Below are positions 10,533 to 17,579 of a stretch of DNA of 44,773 nt, in pieces (the first letter of the stretch is position 1; each line of letters starts with the position of its first letter). Origin of the DNA: an uncultured Opitutia bacterium (GTDB lineage Bacteria > Verrucomicrobiota > Verrucomicrobiia > Opitutales > Opitutaceae); the NCBI GenBank assembly GCA_903855985.1, contig CAIOAO010000020.1, positions 1 to 44,773 on the forward strand. The letters run 5' to 3'. The position numbers and the translations under genes were made by a program. Below the pieces are notes generated by a model. That model made no database searches, was not told where the DNA came from, and was given only the letters and a program-made list of their open reading frames with translations.

Positions 10533-11060
10533 ATGGCCATCCAACTGACCGCCGACGACGCCAAGCAGTCCCTCACGGGTCACGTCGAGACCAAGGGGCT
10601 GGAGATTTTCCACAAGTACGGCCCGCAACTCGGCTGGACAGACCTGCCGCGGCTGCTGGAGGACCGGGTTTACGTGCGCTACCCGTGCGAGATCGCGTTT
10701 GATTCCGCGCCGCTGCTGCCGGGAGAGTTTGCCCAGCCGGTGCCGAAGACGGAGCGGCCCGAGGACGGGTTCACGATGTACGTCCACCCGATTTACATGA
10801 CGCAGCTGGACCAGGTGCCGGCGCTCGTGCTGTACCAGCTGGTGGCCCTGAATTACGGCGGGTTTGCCTCGTCGGATGACGCCGAGAGCTTCGGTGCCGC
10901 GGCGCTGGGGCTGACGCGCGACGAATATTACGACCGCATTTGCGAGCTCGCGGGCCAGCTGGGCGAGCTGGGGCCGGAGGTTCTGGCCGCGGGGCACGAC
11001 GACCACGGTCACGACCACGGCGATTGCGGCTGTGGTGGCGGCGGTTGCGGCGGGCACTGA
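10533..11060 (+). CDS. Hypothetical protein with His/Cys-rich C-terminal tail
   Basis: 175-residue protein of no family I recognise. It has no signal peptide or membrane helix. The first 150 residues are acidic and look globular, with a run of aromatic and proline-rich strands in the middle. The tail (about 153-175) alternates histidine, aspartate, cysteine and glycine (HDDHGHDHGDCGCGG and on), as in metal-binding or metallochaperone tails. It starts 8 bp after the NrfD gene and ends the operon, so a role in assembly or metal supply for that complex is possible, as inference only. Confidence 0.75.
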   Translation: MAIQLTADDAKQSLTGHVETKGLEIFHKYGPQLGWTDLPRLLEDRVYVRYPCEIAFDSAPLLPGEFAQPVPKTERPEDGFTMYVHPIYMTQLDQVPALVLYQLVALNYGGFASSDDAESFGAAALGLTRDEYYDRICELAGQLGELGPEVLAAGHDDHGHDHGDCGCGGGGCGGH

Positions 11061-11062
11061 GG

Positions 11063-11077
11063 TGCCTGCGGCAGGCA
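11063..11077. other. Short perfect hairpin after the NrfD operon
   Basis: A 7-bp perfect stem (11063-11069 with 11071-11077) lies just past the stop at 11060. No T-run follows. It may help end transcription between this operon and the convergent DUF2339 gene. Confidence 0.3.
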
Positions 11078-11180
11078 ACGGCAGGTTCCCCGGGCTTCCG
11101 GGTTGTCGGTTAGCTTCCCGCCCCTCGTTGCGCGCCCGCGCACAACCCGCGTCCTTGTTTCACGGACAGGCTACCGTGCC

Positions 11181-12839
11181 TCAGGGCTTGGCGGGCGTCC
11201 GGGGTCGCCGCAGCCGGGAGAAGACCAGGGAGACCACGAGCAGGACGGTGCCGAGGACGAGGAAGGACAGGACGCAGTACACCGGCTCGAACTGCCGGGT
11301 GCCGACCATGAGCACGTAAACGGTCGTGAGCAGCAGGGTCGCGTGGCCCATCCAGCGGAACTTCGGGCTGCGCACGATCAGGTTCATCACGTAGTAGAAC
11401 AGCGCCAGCCCGACCCAGGCGAAGCCGACGTGCCGGACCGCCACGAGGTGGTAGAGCGCGTAGGGGAAGACGATGAAGGCGCCCACGAGGTAGGCGTTGC
11501 GCATCAGTTCCGTCTTCAGCTCCAGCCGGTCCTTCTGCCAGTGGAGAATCCGGGCGCTGGCCAGCGCGACGATGCCGAAGCCGACGCTGATGCCGGTCTC
11601 GCGGTCCGCCAGCACCGCGTAGGCGAGCACGATCATCGTGTAGATGAGGAAGTTCGCGACCACGATGAAGCGGGAGCGCAGCCAGACGGCCGCGGCGACG
11701 ACGAGGACGCTTTGCAGCGAAAGCCAGACGAAGACGGCGGGCATCGGGAAGGACCGGAGGATGGCCACGGTCAGCGCTAGGTTGCCCGTCATGGCATACA
11801 GAAACGGCGGCACCTCGCCGGGGAGGCGGACGCGGAACAGCGCGGCGAACAGTAGGAAAACACCGGCCGCAGCCAGGTGGGAAGGCACGAAACCGGCCAC
11901 GGGGGCCAGCAGCGTCAGCACGAGGAACAGTCCGAAACCCAGGGCACAGTTGAGCAGCGCGCCGGCATTGGGGATATTTTCATCGGTGGTCTGCTCGCGG
12001 CGCCAGAGCGGCCCCGTGGCGAGGATCGCCGTGGCCGCCAGCACGAAGAACGGAGCGGCGGGCGGGACGGTGACCCATTGGAAAGGGTGGCCGAGAAACG
12101 GATCGTTCAGGGTCCAGCAGAGCCCGACGATCGGGATGACCGGGACGCTGGCGACCCAAAGCATGGGCCAGCGGCCAAGGGTGCTGAATCCCACGGCGAG
12201 CAGGGCGAGCACCACCAGGGCGGGCAGGACAAAGCCGGCCGTGCCGACGGCAAGGGTGGCGATGCAGCCGGTGAACAAGGCGAGCGCCATCAGCCACGGG
12301 CAACGGCGTCGCCAGGCGATGACCAGGTTGGCGGCGACGGCCAGGACAAGCACGGCCTGGCCGAGCGCCGTGTCGTTCATCAGCACGGGCCGCGGGCTGA
12401 AGAAATAGAGACGCAGGGTCGAAAACATGAGCAGGGCCATCGCCACGCCCCGGAGCTGGCCGGCCAGGGGGGCAAAGGAGTCACGCCAGCTCCGCGCCAG
12501 GAGCAGAAATCCCGCGGCCAGGGCGTATCCGGTCAACGAAGGGGCGGCGGCGGGCAGGCTCGCAAACGGCAGGGAAAGGGTGAAACCGGCGCCGATCGCT
12601 AGCACGATGATGCCGATCCGGGCGAACCAGTTCTGGCCGACTTGGAACTCGAGGTCTTCCCCGGCCGGTTCAGGGGCTGGGGCGACGGCGGGGGTGACCT
12701 CAGTGAGAGCGGGAGGGGCGTCCGGTACTGGAGCGGGCGCGAGCCCCAGTTGGGCTTCCAGGCGGGCGAGACGCTGTTCCACCTGGGCGAGGCGCCGGGC
12801 GGTGGGGTCGTCGGACGGATCCGGAAGCGGGGCGTGCAT
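11181..12839 (-). CDS. DUF2339 polytopic membrane protein
   Basis: 552 residues. The N-terminal 40 residues hold a short coiled-coil-like stretch (ARRLAQVEQRLARLEAQLG), followed by a proline/alanine linker. The motif FQVGQNWFARIGIIVLAIGAGF then opens a long series of about 14-16 membrane helices. This layout is that of the DUF2339 family, whose function is unknown. It is convergent with the NrfD operon and lies downstream of the porin terminator. A 21-bp repeat pair lies 114-147 bp upstream, so it may be co-regulated with the cytochromes. A glycan or envelope role is possible but not supported here. Confidence 0.85.
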   Translation of the reverse strand: MHAPLPDPSDDPTARRLAQVEQRLARLEAQLGLAPAPVPDAPPALTEVTPAVAPAPEPAGEDLEFQVGQNWFARIGIIVLAIGAGFTLSLPFASLPAAAPSLTGYALAAGFLLLARSWRDSFAPLAGQLRGVAMALLMFSTLRLYFFSPRPVLMNDTALGQAVLVLAVAANLVIAWRRRCPWLMALALFTGCIATLAVGTAGFVLPALVVLALLAVGFSTLGRWPMLWVASVPVIPIVGLCWTLNDPFLGHPFQWVTVPPAAPFFVLAATAILATGPLWRREQTTDENIPNAGALLNCALGFGLFLVLTLLAPVAGFVPSHLAAAGVFLLFAALFRVRLPGEVPPFLYAMTGNLALTVAILRSFPMPAVFVWLSLQSVLVVAAAVWLRSRFIVVANFLIYTMIVLAYAVLADRETGISVGFGIVALASARILHWQKDRLELKTELMRNAYLVGAFIVFPYALYHLVAVRHVGFAWVGLALFYYVMNLIVRSPKFRWMGHATLLLTTVYVLMVGTRQFEPVYCVLSFLVLGTVLLVVSLVFSRLRRPRTPAKP

Positions 12840-12952
12840 CGGGCGGCGCGGGGGAGCGCAAGTCGGGGTGGGGTGGGTCCGAGGGGCGAAGCAAGGCGCA
12901 GGGGGAGCGCCTTACGGGCCTTACTCTCGTCGAAAACGGGCGAACCGGCTAC

Positions 12953-12986
12953 CGCTGGCTTGGCCGAAACGGCGCATTTCTTGGTG
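12953..12986 (-). promoter_or_regulatory. 21-bp-spaced repeat pair upstream of the DUF2339 gene
   Basis: Plus-strand TTG cores lie at 12960 and 12981, exactly 21 bp apart. The distal half-site (12974-12986) is a perfect core match; the proximal one has CG where GC is expected. A -10-like gagagt lies at 12928-12923. The pair sits between the porin terminator and the DUF2339 start, where that gene's promoter should be. Confidence 0.5.
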
Positions 12987-13004
12987 TCGGTGATTCAGGT
13001 TGGA

Positions 13005-13039
13005 AACAAAAAGCCGCGGCACCCGAAGGTGCCGCGGCT
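13005..13039 (-). terminator. Rho-independent terminator of the porin operon
   Basis: A perfect 12-bp stem (13012-13023 with 13028-13039) is closed by a TTCG tetraloop on the minus strand and followed by a T-run. It lies about 30 bp past the porin stop and would end the MtrA-like/porin transcript. Confidence 0.92.
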
Positions 13040-13069
13040 GAAGCCGTGAAGAGATAACAGACCGACTCC

Positions 13070-15286
13070 TTAGAAGGCCTTGTCGAGTGAGACGTAGCCG
13101 ATCGGGCCGTGATAGTTGGCGAACCCGCCCGACGTGTCGTTCTTGCTCTCGAAGTAACCGACCTTGGCATTGCCGATGAGGGTGCTCGAGAACAGGTGCT
13201 TCACGCCGACGGTGACCGAGTAATCGCGGACCGCCACGCCGTAGGGCATGGTCATCGGAGCGAGATAGGCGTCGCCGTTGGCGGCATGGTAGTAGTTGAC
13301 CTGGAACTGCACGTCATCGGTTTTGCTGGCGACGAAACCCGCGACCAGGCTGCCGGTGACGTAGTTGTTGTCGGAGTTCTGCACGATGCCGTCCGTGTTG
13401 AAGGCATTGACGGTGGACGTGGCCGGGGTGACCCCGGCGCGCGGGTAGGACGTCTGGATGGTCTGGTAGGTCCCGGTCACGTTCAGCTGCGCATAGAACT
13501 GGGGGGTCGGCGTCCAGTCGATGGACTCGCTGATCATGAAGTTCTTGGCGTTGAGCGAATCATAGGCGGGGAACGTCGGCAGGAAGCCGGTGACCTGCAT
13601 GGTGCCCTTTTGCGTGATGAAGCGGGTGGTGAAGCTGAGCTCGTCGCTGAGCCTGACCAGGGCGGTGACCTTGAACCCGTTGTACTTCGAATCGAGCAGG
13701 TAGTAATCGCCGACGGTCGGGCCGGTGACGGCATAACCGACGGTGTTATCCTTGTGGCCCTTGTGGAACACCTCGCCGCGCAGCGTGAGGAAGCCCGATT
13801 GCCGCCAGTTGGCGCCGAGGGTATAGTTGCCATGATCCTCGGAGACATTGTTGGTGGCGTTCGTGCCGGCCGTAGCCGTGAGCGGGTTGTAGGAGGACGT
13901 GTTGCGCTCATCCCCATCCAGGCTGCGCAGGCTGCCGTTGAAGTAGAGGGCGAGGTCCTTGATGCCGGTGTAACGGAGCTCCAGCACGGGGGTCTTCACG
14001 GTCTGGTTGATGTCGGCAAAGCCGGTGCGCGGCGTGCTGGCGAGGGTCACGGCGGGCGTGCCTGAGGCCGCGATCACGGTGTAGCTGGAGGTGCCGTTGA
14101 TGTATTCTTCCTGCACCCGGTAGGCCAGCTTGATGAAGACGGACGGGACCGGCACGTAATCGAGGGCGATGTTGGCGACGTAGTCGTTCACCTTGGTGCC
14201 GCCGTTCAGGCCGTAATAATTGTCCGTCGAGACCAGCACGGGGCCGGTGGACGTCGGGGTCGTGGTGGTGAGCGGGCGGCCGCCGGCGATATCAGTGTTC
14301 ACCAGCTCGTAGCTGCCGCTGACCTTGAGGGTCAGCTTGCTCGAGAGCACGGTGCTCGAGGCCAGGGTGACGCCGGAGGACTTGGTCTTCATCGCGTCAT
14401 TTTCCGCGATCACCACCTGGTTGTTCCAGTTGGTGTAGGCGACCAGGGCCTTGGCGGCCGGCTGCGCGGAGCTCGACAGGCTGGCGATGGACCACGGAAT
14501 GGTCTCACCGGGGAAGCGGGTGACAAAGCGGTTGTCCGAGTTGTCGGTGCTGTCGCCGAACAGGACGACCTCGAGGTCGGTGTCCTTGACCTTGTAGTTG
14601 GCCGAGAGCTCGAGGCGCTCGTGGCGCTCGTTCACTTCGAGGTAGCTCGGGGCGAACTTGCGGACCTGGCTGATGGGATTGGGCGCCACCGTGAAGGGCA
14701 GACCGGTGTTGTCGGTGTCACCCCAGATGGTGGAGTCCTTGCGACCGTCGCGGAGCTCATTCGTGTAGCGGAGCTTGAAGACCGGCGCGTTCGGCAGCGC
14801 AATGGTGCCCTCGACCCAGAACTTCGAGCGGTCGATGTGCAGGTCCTCATTGGTGAGGGCCAGCCACTGGTTGTTGGTCGGGAAGAAGCCGCCGGCGCCG
14901 TCGTAGAACGTGCGGAAGCTCTTGTAGCCGGCTTCAAAGGAGCCGACGTCGGTCTTGGAGATGTTCATGCTCAGGAGGTAATCCTCGGAGCCGGTGAGGG
15001 CCCGGCCGTCGACCACCGTGGTGACGGTTTTGGAGAGGTCCTTGCTGAAATGCATGTCCTCGATGCCCACGCCGCTGTTGCTGGGCAGGGTGTTGCGTTT
15101 CTGAAAAGCGGCCTCGTTGCCGCTGATGGTCGCCGCCTGGCCGCTAATCTTGATATAGCTGTCAAAATTAGGGAAGGCGTCGGAAGGAAGGGGATCCGCG
15201 GCGAACGCAGGGGATCCCGTGAGGATCAGCAGTCCACCGGCAAGGATGCCGGCGGGACGGATGAAGTCGGAAAGGTTAACTTTCAT
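13070..15286 (-). CDS. MtrB/PioB-like outer-membrane beta-barrel (porin of a porin-cytochrome conduit)
   Basis: 738 residues. A signal peptide (about 1-30, ending SPAFA) is followed by a long sequence of alternating hydrophobic/polar strands and ends in phenylalanine, the usual outer-membrane barrel C-terminus. The segment GSFEAGYKSFRTFYDGAGGFF and the strand spacing recall MtrB/PioB barrels, which sheath a multihaem cytochrome in the outer membrane. I see no cysteine, so the N-terminal CXXC found in Shewanella MtrB is absent. The gene lies 23 bp after the MtrA/DmsE-like octahaem cytochrome gene and ends in a strong terminator, so the two form a compact operon. Family assignment rests on general resemblance and context rather than on a strict signature. 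Confidence 0.7.
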   Translation of the reverse strand: MKVNLSDFIRPAGILAGGLLILTGSPAFAADPLPSDAFPNFDSYIKISGQAATISGNEAAFQKRNTLPSNSGVGIEDMHFSKDLSKTVTTVVDGRALTGSEDYLLSMNISKTDVGSFEAGYKSFRTFYDGAGGFFPTNNQWLALTNEDLHIDRSKFWVEGTIALPNAPVFKLRYTNELRDGRKDSTIWGDTDNTGLPFTVAPNPISQVRKFAPSYLEVNERHERLELSANYKVKDTDLEVVLFGDSTDNSDNRFVTRFPGETIPWSIASLSSSAQPAAKALVAYTNWNNQVVIAENDAMKTKSSGVTLASSTVLSSKLTLKVSGSYELVNTDIAGGRPLTTTTPTSTGPVLVSTDNYYGLNGGTKVNDYVANIALDYVPVPSVFIKLAYRVQEEYINGTSSYTVIAASGTPAVTLASTPRTGFADINQTVKTPVLELRYTGIKDLALYFNGSLRSLDGDERNTSSYNPLTATAGTNATNNVSEDHGNYTLGANWRQSGFLTLRGEVFHKGHKDNTVGYAVTGPTVGDYYLLDSKYNGFKVTALVRLSDELSFTTRFITQKGTMQVTGFLPTFPAYDSLNAKNFMISESIDWTPTPQFYAQLNVTGTYQTIQTSYPRAGVTPATSTVNAFNTDGIVQNSDNNYVTGSLVAGFVASKTDDVQFQVNYYHAANGDAYLAPMTMPYGVAVRDYSVTVGVKHLFSSTLIGNAKVGYFESKNDTSGGFANYHGPIGYVSLDKAF

Positions 15287-15309
15287 GGCAGGGATGGGAT
15301 CGGGTTGGA

Positions 15310-16110
15310 TCAGTTGCGGAAGTGGAAGCTGACATTGGAACCGTGCGGTTGCTCGTGGCAGCCGGCGCTCCAGCAGGTACCCTGCATGAGGCGGCTGTTG
15401 TGATTTTCCGACGAGTGCCGGATGGCATTGGCGTTGATCTCGCCGGAGGATCCCGGGGTGCTGGCTTCCAAGTGGCAGCGCAGGCAGAGATTGGCGTCAC
15501 GGGCGACCAGCATCTTGGCGTTGATGGAGCCGTGGGGGTTGTGGCAGGCCACGCAGCCCTCGCGCATTGCGCCGTGCTCGTAGACGAACGGACCCTTCTG
15601 CTCGGTGTGGCACTTGGTGCAGGTGTCGTTCTGGCCCTCGAGGTCGACGCCGGTGCCGGCGATCGCGTTGCCCTTGTGGACCTCATGGCAGTCGGCGCAG
15701 CTCATCTTGCCATTCAGCACCTGGTGGGTGTTGGGCAGGCTGAACTGGGCGCGCTTGTCGAGGTGGCAGGCAAAACAGGCCTCGGGCGACTTGCCCGGGT
15801 TGACGATCGAGCCCTTGCCGCCGCCAGCGGCGACGTGGACGCTGCCGGGACCGTGGCAGGCCTCGCAGCCGGTCTCACCGACCTTGGGGTCGGCCAGATT
15901 CAGGCGGGCGTGGCTTGCGGTGGCGAAATGGTCGGTCTGGTCGGTATGGCATTGCGCACATTCCTTGGTGCCGACGTAGTGCGCGCCGGGGATCTTGGGC
16001 GGCGCGAGCACGGCGCGATTAACGCCGATGCAGGAAATTAGCAGCAGGCCCCAAACAATGGTGCCTCCGAATATCAGGGTGTTTTTGCTCCAGCGGTTTT
16101 TCATGGTCAT
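15310..16110 (-). CDS. MtrA/DmsE-like octahaem cytochrome c
   Basis: 266 residues. An N-terminal hydrophobic segment contains LLIS followed by Cys (about residue 27), which reads as a lipobox, so the protein may be an outer-membrane lipoprotein. Seven CXXCH sites follow (CAQCH, CEACH, CFACH, CADCH, CTKCH, CVACH, CLRCH). Last comes a CX4CH site, CWSAGCH, followed by EQPHGSN, the ending I associate with the DmsE/MtrA family. That family usually has ten haems, so this is a shortened form. It is paired with the downstream barrel and would form the electron wire through it. The ATG at 16110 is used, and 16104 is equally possible. A 21-bp repeat pair and catact -10-like box lie upstream. Confidence 0.85.
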   Translation of the reverse strand: MTMKNRWSKNTLIFGGTIVWGLLLISCIGVNRAVLAPPKIPGAHYVGTKECAQCHTDQTDHFATASHARLNLADPKVGETGCEACHGPGSVHVAAGGGKGSIVNPGKSPEACFACHLDKRAQFSLPNTHQVLNGKMSCADCHEVHKGNAIAGTGVDLEGQNDTCTKCHTEQKGPFVYEHGAMREGCVACHNPHGSINAKMLVARDANLCLRCHLEASTPGSSGEINANAIRHSSENHNSRLMQGTCWSAGCHEQPHGSNVSFHFRN

Positions 16111-16205
16111 GACGGGTGAAAATTGCAGTTGGTCTAGGGGGTGATGGGTAGGTGACTGCCTATTTTAGCAGTATCAGTATGCCAGAAGGGGGCGGGACCA
16201 TCGCC

Positions 16206-16239
16206 GCATGGTTTGGCGACTTATGCGCGTGAATTGCTG
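16206..16239 (-). promoter_or_regulatory. 21-bp-spaced repeat pair upstream of the MtrA-like gene
   Basis: Both half-sites (16206-16218, 16227-16239) match the core, with plus-strand TTG at 16213 and 16234. The -10-like catact lies at 16181-16176, identical to the one before the ccs operon. The pair overlaps the end of the upstream radical-SAM gene. It aligns closely with the hupE/PocR-AraC sites, sharing TTGGCGACT between the half-sites. Confidence 0.7.
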
Positions 16240-17561
16240 TGCGGATTCGCGGAAACTAATAGCGGGCTAACGTTACTGCGCAGATTAAGCCCTGCTTCTA
16301 GCTCCCCGGAAATGCGTTCGCGCATGGCGTCGCGATAGGTGTTCACGGAGCCAAAAAACTCCGACATCATCAGCATCAGCCAGTACATTCCCCGCTCGGT
16401 CAGCTGCCAGCCCCGGTCGGTGCGGCGCGCCGCCCCGAGCAGGCGCAGGGTGGCCAATTCACCCCAAACGGTGCGGAAAAACCGGGAACCGTAGCGGGCC
16501 CGGGCCCATTCCCGGTCCAAGCCGAGTCCGAACATTCTGACCAACAAGGTGTAGCGAATCTGATCACCTGCGCTCAGCTGGTGGTGGGCGGTGATGCCGG
16601 TCAAGCCGTGTCCCACCTGGGTCGCGTAGTGGGCGAGCGAGAACGTCGTGGCGTAGAGGATCCCGTCGAGGTAGCTGAAGGCGCCGCTCCCGACGCCGAC
16701 ATAGTTTTCAGCGGCGACGATATACTCGTCGCCGGCGGTGCCCTTCCGGGTAAAGCACCAGGCGGACGTGGGGGTGAAGTCCGGCTGGAGGCGCCGGAGA
16801 ATCGTGGCAAAGTACGGACGCAGGCGCCGCGTGTCGGGCACGCCCATCGCGGTGGTCATCCGCCGCTTCACGCTGGGCGCCGTCATCAACGGATAACACG
16901 AGACCTGGGTCACGCCGATTTCGCGGATGAGGTCGAGATCGCGCTCGAGTGAGGCGAGGGACTGGTGCGGCTGGTTGAAGATCAGGTCCACGTTGAGCGT
17001 CGGGAACAGGCCCGCGGCCGACTTGAGGCGGGCGATGATCTCCTCGGCGCTCCCGTATTTTTCGTAGCGCTCCATGTCGCGCAGGAGCTGGTTGTCGAAG
17101 CTCTGCACGCCCACCGACAACCGCGTCACACTGGCGGTGCGCAGCAGCTCGAGCAGCGGCGGCTGCAGCTCGTGGGGATTGGTTTCCACGGAGATCTCGC
17201 GCACGGGGAAAAGCTCCCGTACCAGCGCGATCGTCTGCCGCAGCTCCTCCGGCTCGATGGTCGGGGTCCCGCCGCCGAAATACACGCCGGTGAACCGGTA
17301 GCCCGCCTCGTGGTAGAGCCGGATTTCCGCGCGCAGCGCGGCGAAATACGGCACGGCCTGCCCGTGGCAGTGCTGCACGCGGTGGAACGAGCAGAACGGG
17401 CACAGCGAGGCGCAGAAGGGAATGTGGACGTACAGGTAGCACTCGCCGTCGGGCGGAGGACGCGGCACCTGCCCGGTCGCATCCACCATCTTCAGGAAAC
17501 CGCGGGTGCGGAACCGGAAGAGGCGGATGAGGGCCGAATCGATGAGCGGCCAGGCAGGCAT
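16221..17561 (-). CDS. HemN/HemW-family radical SAM protein (coproporphyrinogen dehydrogenase-like)
   Basis: 446 residues. YLYVHIPFCASLCPFCSFHR near residue 43 carries the CX3CX2C triad for the radical-SAM [4Fe-4S] cluster. Further family marks are YFGGGTPT (SAM-binding glycines), SVETNP, RLSVGVQSF and DLIFNQPHQS, and a HemN-type C-terminal domain follows. The typical HemN N-terminal tetrapyrrole-site motif (PRYTSYPT) is missing, so this is a HemW haem chaperone, a ChuW/HutW-like haem enzyme, or a dedicated variant. It begins 18 bp after the CbcL-like gene and is probably cotranscribed with it. A role in haem delivery to the cytochrome b or c domains is inference. A genuine HemN is encoded at 26680. 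Confidence 0.85.
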   Translation of the reverse strand: MPAWPLIDSALIRLFRFRTRGFLKMVDATGQVPRPPPDGECYLYVHIPFCASLCPFCSFHRVQHCHGQAVPYFAALRAEIRLYHEAGYRFTGVYFGGGTPTIEPEELRQTIALVRELFPVREISVETNPHELQPPLLELLRTASVTRLSVGVQSFDNQLLRDMERYEKYGSAEEIIARLKSAAGLFPTLNVDLIFNQPHQSLASLERDLDLIREIGVTQVSCYPLMTAPSVKRRMTTAMGVPDTRRLRPYFATILRRLQPDFTPTSAWCFTRKGTAGDEYIVAAENYVGVGSGAFSYLDGILYATTFSLAHYATQVGHGLTGITAHHQLSAGDQIRYTLLVRMFGLGLDREWARARYGSRFFRTVWGELATLRLLGAARRTDRGWQLTERGMYWLMLMMSEFFGSVNTYRDAMRERISGELEAGLNLRSNVSPLLVSANPHSNSRA

Positions 17562-17579
17562 GGCGGGTGGGCAGGCGGC

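Noticed and set aside
11877-12602. Plus-strand frame opposite DUF2339
   Set aside because: Low-complexity Gly/Arg/Asp product antisense to a recognised membrane protein family.
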